64,000 nucleotides of DNA from the NCBI GenBank assembly GCA_029721435.1, contig CM056584.1, positions 6,840,395-6,904,394 on the forward strand, written 5' to 3'. The translations under genes and the position numbers were made by a program. This DNA comes from Gymnothorax reevesii (Eukaryota; Chordata; Actinopteri; Anguilliformes; Muraenidae). This document shows positions 37,110 through 49,635 of the stretch, piece by piece; positions within the stretch are counted from its first letter, which is position 1; each line of letters starts with the position of its first letter. A model generated the notes under the pieces. It ran no database searches and was not told the origin of the DNA. It saw only the letters and a list, made by a program, of their open reading frames with translations.

Positions 37110-39078
37110 TACCCCTAAACTCTAACCCCTAATCACTTACCCATATGTCGTAACCCTAACTCTAAAGCTGGAAAATTGCATAAATCGCGAACCCCAAAAT
37201 CGAAAAGTAGAACGCTACCTGCCCCACAACCCCTATACCCGAATCCCTAAACCCTAATCACTTACCCATATGTCGTAACACTAACTCTAAAGCTGGAAAA
37301 TTGCATAAATCGCAAACCCCAAAATCGAAAAGGGGAACGCTACTGACCCCTAACCCTTATGTCCGAATCCTTAAACCCTAACCCCTAATCACTTACCCAT
37401 ATGTCGTAACCCTAACTCTAAAGCTGGAAAATTGCATAAATCGCGAACCCCAAAATCGAAAAGTGGAACGCTACTGCCCCACAACCCCTATGCCCGAATC
37501 CCTAAACCCTAATCACTTACCCATATGTCGTAACCCTAACTCTGAAGCTGGAAAATTGCATAAATCGCGAACCCCAAAATCGAAAAGTGGAACGCTACTG
37601 ACCCCTAACCCCTATGTCCGAATCCCTAAACCCTAATCACTTACCCATATGTCGTAACCCTAACTCTAAAGCTGGAAAATTGCATAAATCGCGAACCCCG
37701 AAATCGAAAAGTGGAACGCTACTGACCCCTAACCTTTATGTCCGAATCCTTAAACCCTAACCCCTAATCACTTACCCATATGTCGTAACCCTAACTCTAA
37801 AGCTGGAAAATTGCATAAATCGCGAACCCCAAAATCGAAAAGTGGAACGCTACTGCCCCATAACCCCTATGCCCGAATCCCTAAACCCTAATCACTTACC
37901 CATATGTCGTAACCCTAACTCTAAAGCTGGAAAATTGCATAAATCGCAAACCCCAAAATCGAAAAGTGGAACGCGACTGAGCCCTTACCCATATGTCGTA
38001 ACCCTAACTCTAAAGCTGGAAAATTGCATAAATCGCAAACCCCAAAATCGAAAAGGGGAATGCTACTGACCCCTAACCCCTATGTCCGAATCCCTAAACC
38101 CTAATCACTTACCCATATGTCGTAACCCTAACTCTAAAGCTGGAAAATTGCATAAATCGCGAACCCCAAAATCGAAAAGTGGAACGCTACTGCCCCATAA
38201 CCCCTATGCCCGAATCCCTAAACCCTAATCACTTACCCATATGTCGTAACCCTAACTCTAAAGCTGGAAAATTGCATAAATCGCAAACCCCAAAATCGAA
38301 AAGTGGAACGCGACTGAGCCCTTACCCATATGTCGTAACCCTAACTCTAAAGCTGGATAATTGCATAAATCGCAAACCCCAAAATCGAAAAGGGGAACGC
38401 TACTGACCCCTAACCCCTATGTCCGAATCCTTAAACCCTCACCCCTAATCACTTACCCATATGTTGTAACCCTAACTTTAAAGCTGGAAAATTGCATAAA
38501 TCGCGAACCCCAAAATCGAAAAGTGGAACGCTACTGACCCCTAACCCCTATGTCCGAATCCTTAAACCCTAACCCCTAATCACTTACCCATATGTCGTAA
38601 CCCTAACTCTAAAGCTGGAAAATTGCATAAATCGCGAACCCCAAAATCGAAAAGTGGAACGCTACTGCCCCACAACCCCTATGCCCGAATCCCTAAACCC
38701 TAATCACTTACCCATATGTCGTAACCCTAACTCTAAAGCTGGAAAATTGCATAAATCGCAATACCCAAAATCGAAAAGGGGAACGCTACTGACCCCTAAC
38801 CCCTATGTCCGAATCCTTAAACCCTCACCCGTAATCACTTACCCATATGTCGTAACCCTAACTCTAAAGCTGGAAAATTGCATAAATCGCAAACCCCAAA
38901 ATCAAAAAGTGGAACGCGACTGAGCCCTTACCCATATGTCGTAACCCTAACTCTAAAGCTGGAAAATTGCATAAATCGCGAACCCCAAAATCAAAAAGTG
39001 GAACGATACTGACCCCTTACCCATATGCCCGAATCCCTATGCCCTAATCCCTAAACCCTAACCCTATCTCCTAAGTTA
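37110..39078 (+). repeat. R satellite array R5
   Basis: About 16 monomers. Private changes include an inserted C in GCTACCTGCCCC near 37217, CCCCGAAATCG near 37699 and AAGCTGGATAATTGC near 38355. Two 75-codon open frames (37842-38069 and 38179-38406) are the same stretch of consecutive monomers, copied 337 bp apart. Confidence 0.92.
39028..39062 (+). repeat. Heptamer exit block of R5
   Basis: Five CCCTAAN-type heptamers. The following transition reads CTCCTAAGTTACCC in place of CTCTAAAGTTACCC. Confidence 0.85.
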
Positions 39079-40050
39079 CCCTTACCTTTTTGCCCTTACC
39101 CTTTTGCCCTTTTACCCTTACCCATTTACCCTTTTACCCTTACCCATTTACCCTTTTACCCTTACCCATTTACCCTTTTACCCTTACCCATTTACCCTTT
39201 TACCTTTACCCTTTTACCCTTACCCATTTACCCTTTTACCCTTACACCCTTTTACCCTTTTACCCTTACCCATTTTCCCTTTTACCCTTACCCATTTACC
39301 CTTATACCCTTTCCCATTTACCTTTTTGCCCTTACCCTTTTGCCCTTTTACCCTTACCCATTTACCCTTTTACCCTTACCCATTTACCCTTTTACCTTTA
39401 CCCTTTTACCCTTTTACCCTTACCCATTTACCCTTTTACCCTTACCCTTCTACCCCTACCCATTTACCCTTTTACCCTTACCCATTTACCCTTTTACCTT
39501 TACCCTTTTACCCTTACCCATTTACCCTTTTACCCTTTTACCCTTACCCTTTTACCCTTTTACCCTTACCCTTTTACCCTTTTACCCTTACCCATTTACC
39601 CTTTTACCCTATCCCATTTACCCTTCTACCCTTACCCATTTACCCTTTTACCTTTACCCTTTTACCCTTACCCATTTACCCTTTTACCCTTACCCATTCA
39701 CCGTTTTACCCTTACCCTTTTACCCTTTTTCCCGTACCCTTTTACCCGTACCCTTTTACCCTTACCCATTTACCCTTTTACCCTTTCCCTTTTACCCTTT
39801 TACCCGTACCCTTTTACCCTTACCCATTTACCCTTTTACCCTTACCCTTTTACCCTTTTACCCTTACCCATTTACCCTTTTACCCTTTCCCTTTTGCCCT
39901 TTTGCCCTTTTTTCCTTTCCCTTTTACCCTTTTTCTCTTTCCTTTTTACCCTTTTACCCTTTCCCCTTTACCTTTCTACCCTTACCCATTTACCCTTCTA
40001 CCCTTACCCATTCACCGTTTTACCCTTACCCTTTTACCCTTTTTCCCGTA
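39079..40050 (+). repeat. Short CCC-word array P6, interrupted
   Basis: 22-mer words with CACCGTTTT at 39699 and 40013 and a small polypyrimidine patch at about 39885-39975. The array stops in mid-word after CCCGTACCC and joins R sequence directly. No U6 fragment and no J spacer follow, unlike all other P arrays that end inside the window. Confidence 0.93.
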
Positions 40051-40861
40051 CCCTAAATTGCATAAATCGCAAACCCCAAAATCGAAAAGTGGAACGCGAC
40101 TGAGCCCTTACCCATATGTCGTAACCCTAACTCTAAAGCTGTAAAATTGCATAAATCGCAAACCCCAAAATCGAAAAGGGGAATGCTACTGACCCCTAAC
40201 CCCTATGTCCGAATCCTTAAACCCTAACCCCTAATCACAAACCCATATGTCGTAACCCTAACTCTAAAGCTGGAAAATTGCATAAATCGCGAACCCCAAA
40301 ATCGAAAAGTGGAACGCTACTGACCCCTAACCCCTATGTCCGAATCCTGAAACCGTAACCCTAATCACTTACCCATATGTCGTAACCCTAACTCTAAAGC
40401 TGGAAAATTGCATAAATCGCGAACCCCAAAATCAAAGTGGAACGCTACTGCCCCATAACCCCTATGCCCGAATCCCTAAACCCTAATCACTTACCCATAT
40501 GTCGTAACCCTAACTCTAAAGCTGGAAAATTGCATAAATCGCAAACCCCAAAATCGAAAAGGGGAACGCTACTGACCCCTAACCCCTATGTCCGAATCCT
40601 TAAACCCTCACCCCTAATCACTTACCCATATGTCGTAACCCTAACTCTAAAGCTGGAAAATTGCATAAATCGCAAACCCCAAAATCAAAAAGTGGAACGC
40701 GACTGAGCCCTTACCCATATGTCGTAACCCTAACTCTAAAGCTGGAAAATTGCATAAATCGCGAACCCCAAAATCGAAAAGTGGAACGATACTGACCCCT
40801 TACCCATATGCCCGAATCCCTATGCCCTAATCCCTAAACCCTTACCATATCTCTAAACTTA
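40051..40861 (+). repeat. R satellite array R5b, entered without U6 or J
   Basis: Begins inside a monomer at AAATTGCATAAATCGC. Six anchors follow (40114 to 40717) with spacings 131, 130, 122, 131 and 89. The 122 comes from a short loss in the A-tract near 40434. It ends with the usual heptamer block at 40811-40845, with CCTTACCATATC in place of CCTAACCCTATC. Confidence 0.92.
40811..40845 (+). repeat. Heptamer exit block of R5b
   Basis: CCCTAAN-type heptamers, the last one altered to CCCTTAC. Confidence 0.8.
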
Positions 40862-41344
40862 CCCTTACCTTTTTGCACTTACCCTTTTGCCCTTTTACCC
40901 TTACCCATTTACCCTTTTACCCTTACCCATTTACCCTTTTACCCTTACCCATTTACCCTTTTACCCTTACCCCTTTACCCTTTTACCCTTACCCATTTTA
41001 CCCTTTTACCCTTACCCATTTACCCTTTTACCCTTACCCTTCTACCCCTACCCATTTACCCTTTTACCCTAACCCATTTACCCTTACCCATTTTACCCTT
41101 TTTACCCTTACCCATTTACTCTTACCCATTTTACCCTTTTTACCCTTTCCCATTTACCCTTTTTACCCTTACCCATTTACCCTTCTACCAGTACCCATTT
41201 ACCCTTCTACCCTTACCCATTTACCCTTCTACCCTTCCCCTTTTACCCTTACACCCTTACCCTTTTACCCTTACCCATTTACCCTTCTACCCCTACCCAT
41301 TTACCCTTTTACCCTTACCCATTTACCCTTACCCATTTTACCCT

Positions 41345-41905
41345 TACCCATTTCCCTTTTTTTCCCTTTCCCTTTGTCCCTTTCCCTTTTGCCCTTTTTC
41401 CCTTCCCTTTTACCCTTTTTTCCCTTTCCTTTTTGCCCTTTTGCCCTTTCCCTTTTGCCCTTTCCCTTTTGCCCTTTCCCATTTGCCCTTTTACCCTTAC
41501 CCATTTGCCCTTTCCCTTTTGCCCTTACCCATTTGCCCTTTCCCTTTTACCCTTTTGCCCTTTCCCTTTTACCCTTTTGCCCTTTCCCTTTTGCACTTTC
41601 CCTTTTTCCCTTTCCCTTTTTCCCCCTTTCCCTTTTCCCCTTTTTCCCCTTTTCCCTTTTACCCTTTCCCTTTTTTCTTTCCTTTTTACCCTTTTACCCT
41701 TTCCTTTTCCCTTTCCATTTTACCCTTTTCCTTTTCCCTTTCCATTTTACCCTTTTCCCTTTCCCTTTTTCCTTTCCTTTTTACCCTTTTCCTTTTTCCT
41801 TTCCCTTTTCCCTTTTACCCTTTCCCTTTTCCCTTTTACCCTTTCCCTTTTTCCCTTTCCCATTTTCCCTTTTACCCTTTCCCTTTTTCCCCTGTCCCTT
41901 TTACC
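41345..41905 (+). repeat. Polypyrimidine block in P7 (left)
   Basis: Contains CCCATTTGCCC words and TTTTCCTTTTCCC runs shared with 46820-47390 in P8; bounded on the right by CCTGTCCCTTTTACCC. Confidence 0.82.
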
Positions 41906-42904
41906 CTTATTGCCTTACCCATTTACCCCTTTACCCTTACCGATTTACCCTTCTACCCTTACCCATTTACCCTTTTACCCTTACCCTTTTACCCTTCTAC
42001 CCTTCACCTTTTACCCTTACACCCTTACCCTTTTACCCTTCTACCCTTCACCTTTTACCCTTACACCCTTCACCTTTTACCCTTACCCATTTACCCTTAC
42101 CCTTTTGCCCTTATTGCCTTACCCATTTACCCCTTTACCCTTACCGATTTACCCTTCTACCCTTTTACCCTTACCCATTTACCCTTTTACCCTTACCCTT
42201 TTACCTTTGCCCTTTTACCCTTACCCATTTACCCTTTTACCCTTACCCTTTTACCCGTACCCTTTTACCCTTACCCATTTACCCCTTTACCCTTACCCAT
42301 TTACCCTTCTACCCTTACCCATTTACCCTTCTACCCTTTTACCCTTTTACCCTTACCCATTTACCCTTACCTATTTACCCTTACACCCTTCACCTTTTAC
42401 CCTTTTACCTTTGCCCTTTTACCCTTACCCATTTACCCTTTTTACCCTTACCCATTTACCCTTCTACTCCTACCCATTTACCCTTCTACTCTTACCCATT
42501 TACCCTTACACCCTTTACCTTTTACCCTTTTACCCTTGCCCTTTTACCCTTACCCATTTACCCTTACCCATTTACCCTTACCCCATTTTACCCTTACCCA
42601 TTTACCCTTTTTACCCTTACCCATTTACCCTTTTTACCCTTACCCATTTACCCTTTTACCCTTACCCATTTACCCTTTTTAGCCTTACCCTTTTACCCTT
42701 ACACCCTTCACCTTTTACCCATTTACCCTTTTACCCTTACCCTTTCACCCTTACCCATTTACCCTTACCCATTTTACCGTTTTTACCCTTACCCATTTAC
42801 CCTTTTTACCCTTACCCATTTACCCTTCTACCTATACCCATTTTCCCTTCTTCCCTAACCCATTTACCCTTCTACCCATACCCATTCACCCTTCTACCCT
42901 TACC

Positions 42905-43430
42905 CTTTTACCCTTTCCCTTTTTCCCTTTTGCCCTTTTGCCCTTTCCCTTTTTTTCCCTTTTGCCCTTTCCCTTTTTCCCTTTTGCCCTTTCCTTTTTC
43001 CCTTTTACCCTTTTCCTTTTCCCTTTTTTCTCTTTACCCTTTCCCTTTTACCCTTCCCTTTTCCCCTTTTGCCCTTTCCCTTTTCCCCTTTTGCCCTTTC
43101 CCTTTTACCTTTTCCATTTCCCTTTTTCCATTTCCCTTTCCCTTTTTTTCCCCTTTTGCCCTTTCCCTTTTTTTCCCTTATGCCCTTTTCCCCTTTCCCT
43201 TTTCCCCTTTCCCTTTTCCCTTTGCCCTTTTACCCTTTCCCTTTTACCCTTCCCTTTTCCCCTTTTGCCCTTTCCCTTTTCCCCTTTTACCCTTTCCCTT
43301 TTACCTTTTCCATTTCCCTTTTTCCATTTTCCTTTCCCTTTTGCCCTTTCGCCCTTTCCCTTTTACCCTTTCCCCTTTTACCCTTTTTCCTTTTTGCCCT
43401 TTTTCCCTTTCCCTTTTTCCCTTTTATCCT
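42905..43430 (+). repeat. Polypyrimidine block before copy U6
   Basis: Similar to the other U6-proximal blocks, with TTTTCCATTTCCC words near 43110 and 43310. Confidence 0.82.
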
Positions 43431-43708
43431 TACACCCTTCACCTTTTACCCTTACCCTTTTACCCATTTACCCTTGCCCTTTTTCCTTTTCCCTTGTTCC
43501 CCTTTCCCTTTTGCCCTTTTACCCTTTCCCTTACCCTTTTCCCTTTTTCCCTTTTACCCTTACCCATTTACCCTTTTACCCTTACCCTTTTATCCTGACA
43601 CCCTTCACCTATTTCCCTTTTACCCTTACCCATTTACTTATTTTTTCCCCTTCTTCCCCTTACCCCTACCCTTACACCCTCACCCTTTTGCCCTTACCCT
43701 TTTTCTCC

Positions 43709-43756
43709 TGGCCCCTGCGCAAGGATGACATGCAATTTTGTGAAGCGTTCCATATT
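43709..43756 (+). pseudogene. U6 snRNA 3'-half fragment, copy U6
   Basis: 48 nt without gaps. The flank differs: CTACCTTAATGAAAGGTCTG where other copies have AAAGAAAGTTATG. Confidence 0.9.
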
Positions 43757-43992
43757 GTCTACCTTAATGAAAGGTCTGTTCACATTATGGATCCTAAACC
43801 CTAAAAGAATACCCGAACCCTAAATGCAAACAATAGCCCTGACCCTAAAACAAACTGTAAACTGAAAACATATACAAGAAGCACAGATCCAGACCGTAAC
43901 TCTAACCCCCCCCCCCAGCCATGACTCTGAAGCTGGGAAATAACAGAAATGACTATCCCAAAAAACCTTAAATTGCAACGCTACAGGCACCT
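43757..43992 (+). repeat. J spacer, copy J6
   Basis: 11-C tract, GCACAGATCC and GACCGTAACTC variants; ACCCGAACCC as in J1, J8 and J9. Confidence 0.85.
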
Positions 43993-45420
43993 AACCCCTA
44001 AACCCTAACCCCTAATCACTTACCTATATGTCGTAACCGTAACTCTAAAGCTGGAAAATTGCATAAATCGCAAACCCCAAAATTGAAAAGTGGAACGCGA
44101 CTGAGCCCTTACCCATATGTCGTAACCCTAACTCTAAAGCTGTAAAATTGCATAAATCGCAAACCCCAAAATCGAAAAGGGGAACGCTACTGACCCCTAA
44201 CCCCTATGTCCGAATCCTTAAACCCTAACTCCTAATCACTTACCCATATGTCGTAACCCTAACTCTAAAGCTGGAAAATTGCATAAATCGCGAACCCCAA
44301 AATCGAAAAGTGGAACGTTACTGCCCCATAACCCCTATGCCCGAATCCCTAAACCCTAATCACTTACCCATATGTCGTAACCCTAACTCTAAACTGGAAA
44401 ATTGCATAAATCGCAAACCCCAAAATCGAAAAGTGGAACGCGACTGAGCCCTTACCCATATGTCGTAACCCTAACTCTAAAGCTGTAAAATTGCATAAAT
44501 CGCAAACGCCAAAATCGAAAAGGGGAACGCTACTGACCCCTAACCCCTATGTCCGAATCCTTAAACCCTCACCCCTAATCACTTACCCATATGTCGTAAC
44601 CCTAACTCTAAAGCTGGAAAATTGCATAAATCGCAAACCCCAAAATCAAAAAGTGGAACGCGACTGACCCCTGACCCATATGTCGTAACCCAAACTCTAA
44701 AGCTGGAAAATTGCATAAATTGCAAACCCCAAAATCGAAAAGGGGAACGCTACTGACCCCTAACCCCTATGTCCGAATCCTTAAACCCTAACCCCTAATC
44801 ACTTACCCATATGTCGTAACCCTAACTCTTAAGCTGGAAAATTGCATAAATCGCGAACCCCAAAATCGAAAAGTGGAACGCTACTGCCCCATAACCCCTA
44901 TGCCCGAATCCCTAAACCCTAATCACTTACCCATATGTCGTAACCCTAACTCTAAAGCTGGAAAATTGCATAAATCGCGAACCCCAAAATCGAAAAGTGG
45001 AACGCTACTGCCCCATAACCCCTTTGCCCGAATCCCTAAACCCTAATCACTTACCCATATGTCGTAACCCTAACTCTAAAGCTGGAAAATTGCATAAATC
45101 GCAAACCCCAAAATCGAAAAGGGGAACGCTACTGACCCCTAACCCCTATGTCCGAATCCTAAAACCCTCACCCCTAATCACTTACCCATATGTCGTAACC
45201 CGAACTCTAAAGCTGGAAAATTGCATAAATCGTAAACCCCAAAATCAAAAAGTGGAACGCGACTGAGCCCTTACCCATATGTCGTAACCCTAACTCTAAG
45301 CTGGAAAATTGCATAAATCGCGAACCCCAAAATCGAAAAGTGGAACGATACTGACCCCTTACCCATATGCCCGAATCCCTATGCCCTAATCCCTAAACCC
45401 TAACCCTATCTCTAAAGTTA
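43993..45420 (+). repeat. R satellite array R6
   Basis: About 12 monomers. First monomer carries the ACCTATATGTCG edge variant. AAGCTGTAAAATTGC, a variant also found in R1 (1662, 2007) and R5b (40138), occurs near 44150 and 44481. One monomer shows AAAATTGAAAAG (CpG to TpG) near 44080. Confidence 0.92.
45370..45404 (+). repeat. Heptamer exit block of R6
   Basis: Five CCCTAAN-type heptamers, unchanged. Confidence 0.85.
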
Positions 45421-46514
45421 CCCTTACCTTTTTGCCCTTACCCTTTTGCCCTTTTACCCTTACCCATTTACCCATTTACCCTTTTACCCTAACCCATTTA
45501 CCCTTTTACCCTTACCCATTTACCCTTTTACCTTTACCCTTTTACCCTGACCCATTTACCCTTTTACCCTTACCCATTTACCCTTTTACCCTTACCCTTT
45601 TACCCTTACCCATTTACCCTTTTACCCTTACCCATTTACCCATTTACCCTTCTACCCTTACCCATTTACCCTTTTACCTTTACCCTTTTACCCTTACCCA
45701 TTTACCCTTTTGCCCTTACCCTTTTACCCTTTTACCCTTACCCATTTACCCTTCTACCCTTACCCTTTTACCCTTCTACCCTTACCCTTTTACCCTTACA
45801 CCCTTCACCTTTTACCCTTACTCATTTACCCTTTTACCCTGACCCATTTACCCTTCTACCCTTCTACCCTTACTCTTTTACCCTTACCCATTTACCCTTT
45901 TACCCTTACCCTTTTACCCTTTTACCCTTACCCATTTACCCTTCTACCCCTACCCATTTACCCTTTTACCCTTACCCATTTACCCTTTTACCCTTACCCT
46001 TTTACCCTTTTACCCTTACCCTTTTACCCTTTTACCCTTTTACCCTTGCCCATTTACCCTTTTACCCTTACCCATTCACCGTTTTACCTTTACCCATTTA
46101 CCCTTTCACCCTTACCCATTTACCCTTTTACCCTTACCCTTTTACCTTTACCCTTTTACCTTAACCCTTTTACCCTTACCCATTTACCCTTCTACCCTTA
46201 CCCATTCACCGTTTTACCCTTACCCTTTTACCCTTTTTCCTTTACCCATTTTCCCTTACCCTTTTACCCTTTTACCCGTACCCTTTTACACTTACCCATT
46301 TACCCATTTACCCTTACCCATTTACCCTTTTACCCTTACCCATTTACCCTTTTACCTTTACCCTTTTACCCTTACCCATTTACCCTTTTACCCTTACCCT
46401 TTTACCCGTACCCTTTTACCCTTACCCATTTACCCTTTTACCCTTACCCATTTACCCTTTTACCCTTACCCTTTTACCCTTTTACTTTTACCCTTTTACC
46501 CTTACCCATTTACC

Positions 46515-47395
46515 CTTTTACCCTTTCCCTTTTGCCCTTTTTCCCTTTCCCTTTTACCCTTTTTCTCTTTCCCTTTTACCCTTTTTCCCTTTCCCTTTTG
46601 CCCTTTCCCCCTTACCCATTTGCCCTTTCCCTTTTGCCCTTTTACCCTTACCCATTTGCCCTTTCCCTTTTGCCCTTTTACCCTTTTTCCCTTTCCCTTT
46701 TACCCTTTTTCCCTTTCCCTTTTGCCCTTTTGCCCTTTCCCTTTTGCCCTTTTACCCTTACCCATTTTCCCTTTCCCTTTTGCCCTTTTTCCCTTTCCCT
46801 TTTGCCCTTTTTCCCTTCCCTTTTACCCTTTTTCCCTTCCCTTTTACCCTTTTTCCCTTTCCTTTTTGCCCTTTTGCCCTTTCCCTTTTGCCCTTTCCCC
46901 GTTACCCATTTGCCCTTTTCCTTTTGCCCTTACCGTTTTGCCCTTTCCCTTTTGCCCTTTCCCATTTGCCCTTTTGCCCTTACCCATTTGCCCTTTCCCT
47001 TTTGCCCTTACCCTTTTGCCCTTTCCCTTTTACCCTTTTGCCCTTTCCCTTTTGCACTTTCCCTTTTTCCCTTTCCCTTTTTCCCCTTTCCCTTTCCCCC
47101 CTTTCCCTTTCCCCTTTTCCCCTTTTCCCTTTTACCCTTTCCCTTTTTTCTTTCCTTTTTTCCCTTTTACCCTTTCCCTTTTACCCTTTCCTTTTCCCTT
47201 TCCATTTTACCCTTTTCCTTTTCCCTTTCCATTTTACCCTTTTCCCTTTCCCTTTTTCCTTTCCTTTTTACCCTTTTCCTTTTTCCTTTCCCTTTTCCCT
47301 TTTACCCTTTCCCTTTTTCCCTTGTCCCTTTTTCCCTTTCCCATTTTCCCTTTTACCCTTTCCCTTTTTCCCCTGTCCCTTTTACCCTTATTGCC
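46515..47395 (+). repeat. Polypyrimidine block in P8 (left)
   Basis: Longest polypyrimidine block in the window, about 0.9 kb, with CCCATTTGCCC words interspersed. Its right part is the paralogue of 41345-41905. Confidence 0.82.
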
Positions 47396-48099
47396 TTACC
47401 CATTTACCCCTTTACCCTGACCGATTTACCCTTCTACCCTTACCGATTTACCCTTCTACCCTTACCCATTTACCCTTCTACCCTTACCCATTTACCCTTC
47501 TACCCTTACCCTTTTACCCTTCTACCCTTACCCTTTTACCCTTACCCCCTTCACCTTTTACCCTTACCCATTTAACCTTACCCTTTTGCCCTTATTGCCT
47601 TACCCATTTACCCCTTTACTCTTACCGATTTACCCTTCTACCCTTTTACCCTTACCCATTTACCCTTTTACCCTTACCCTTTTACCTTTGCCCTTTTACC
47701 CTTACCCATTTACACTTTTACCCTTACCCTTTTACCCGTACCCTTTTACCCTTACCCATTTACCCCTTTACCCTGACCGATTTACCCTTCTACCCTTTCC
47801 CATTTACCCTTCTACCCTTTTCCCCTTTTACCCTTACCCATTTACCCTTACCTATTTACCCTTTTACCCTTTTACCTTTGCCCTTTTACCCTTACCCATT
47901 TACCCTAACTCATTTTACCCTTTTTACCCTTACCCATTTACCCTTTTTACCCTTACCCATTTACCCTTCTACTCTTACCCATTTACCCTTACAGCCTTCA
48001 CCTTTTTCCCTTTTACCTTTGCCCTTTTACCCTTACCCATTTACCCTTACCCATTTACCCTTACCCATTTTACCCTTTTTACCCTTACCCATTTACCCT

Positions 48100-48918
48100 T
48101 TTTACCCTTACCCATTTACCCTTCTACCCTTACCCATTTACCCTTCTACCCTTACCCATTTACCCTTACACCCTTCACCTTTTACCCTTTTACCTTTGCC
48201 CTTTTACCCTTACCCATTTACCCTTTTACCCTTGCCCTTTTACCCTTTTACCCTTACCCATTTACCCTTACCCATTTTACCCTTTTTACCCTTACCCATT
48301 TGCCCTTTTTACCCTTACCCATTTACCCTTCTACCCTTACCCATTTACCCTTCTACCCTCACCCATTTACCCTTTTACCCTTACCCATTTACCCTTACAC
48401 CCTTCACCTTTTACCCTTTTTCCCTTTTACGTTTGCCCATTTACCCTTACACCCTTCACCTTTTACCCTTTTACCTTTGCCCTTTTACCCTTACCCATTT
48501 ACCCTTACCCATTTACCCTTACCCATTTTACCCTTTATACCCTTACCCATTTACCCTTTTTACCCTTACCCATTTACCCTTCTACCCTTACCCATTTACC
48601 CTTCTACCCTCACCCATTTACCCTTTTACCCTTACCCATTTACCCTTACACCCTTCACCTTTTACCCTTTTACCTTTGCATTTTTACCCTTACCCATTTA
48701 CCCTTTTACCCTTGCCCTTTTACCCTTTTACCCTTACCCATTTACCCTTACCCATTTTACCCTTTTTACCCTTACCCATTTGCCCTTTTTACCCTTACCC
48801 ATTTACCCTTCTACCCTTACCCATTTACCCTTCTACCCTCACCCATTTACCCTTTTACCCTTACCCATTTACCCTTACACCCTTCACCTTTTACCCTTTT
48901 TCCCTTTTACGTTTGCCC
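48100..48918 (+). repeat. Tandem duplication, 480-bp offset
   Basis: Roughly 48100-48438 and 48580-48918 are near-identical. The rare string TTTTACGTTTGCCC occurs at both ends, exactly 480 bp apart, and the stretch 48241-48300 equals 48721-48780. The few differences include GCCCTTTTACCC against GCATTTTTACCC near 48679. Confidence 0.85.
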
Positions 48919-49304
48919 ATTTACCCTTTTACCCTTACCCTTTTACCCTTACCCATTTACCCTTACCCATTTCACCCTTTTTACCCTTACCCATTTACCC
49001 TTTTTACCCTTACCCATTTACCCTCTTACCCATACCCATTTACCCTTCTACCCTAACCCATTTACCCTTCTACCCATACCCATTTACCCTTCTACCCTTA
49101 CCCTTTTACCCTTACACCCTTACCCTTTTTACCCTTACCCATTTACCCTTTTTACCGTTACCCATTTACCCTTCTACCCTTACTTGTTAACCCTTTTACC
49201 CTTACCCGTTTACCTATCTACCCTTTTACCCTTACACCCTTCACCTTTTACCCTTACCCGTTTACCCTTTTACCCTTTGATCCTTACCCCATTCACCTTT
49301 TACC

Positions 49305-49635
49305 CTTTCCCCTTTCCCTTTTTTCCCTTTCCCTTTTTCCCTTTTTCCCTTTCCCTTTTTCCCTTTTTCCCTTTCCCTTTTTCCCTTTTCCCTTTCCCTT
49401 TTTCCTTTTTCCCTTTTTCCCTTTCCCTTTTTCCCTTTTGCCCTTTTGCCCTTTCCCTTTTTTTCCCTTTTGCCCTTTCCCTTTTTCCCTTTTGCCCTTT
49501 CCTTTTTCCCTTTTACCCTTTTCCTTTTCCCTTTTTCTCTTTACCCTTTCCCTTTTACCCTTCCCTTTTCCCCTTTTGCCCTTTCCCTTTTCCCCTTTTG
49601 CCCTTTCCATTTTCCCCTTTTGCCCTTTTACCCGT
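49305..49635 (+). repeat. Polypyrimidine block in P8 (middle)
   Basis: CCCTTTTTCCC words and CCCTTTTGCCC words; open for 120 codons on the minus strand as a lysine/glycine-rich frame, which reflects base composition only. Confidence 0.82.

Larger units (their letters stand above)
40862..43704 (+). repeat. CCC-word array P7
   Basis: Short 22-mer lead, mixed words, polypyrimidine at 41345-41905, mixed words with TTATTGCCTTACCC (near 41908 and 42111), second polypyrimidine at 42905-43430, then tail. I found no CACCGTTTT marker in this array. The region from about 41345 to 42360 is paralogous to 46810-47840 in P8. Confidence 0.93.

Noticed and set aside
41301..41504. Minus-strand K/G/E/R-rich frames (also near 12228, 49293, 51084 and 61696)
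   Set aside because: They are the complement of polypyrimidine blocks, where the minus strand is A/G only; composition explains them.
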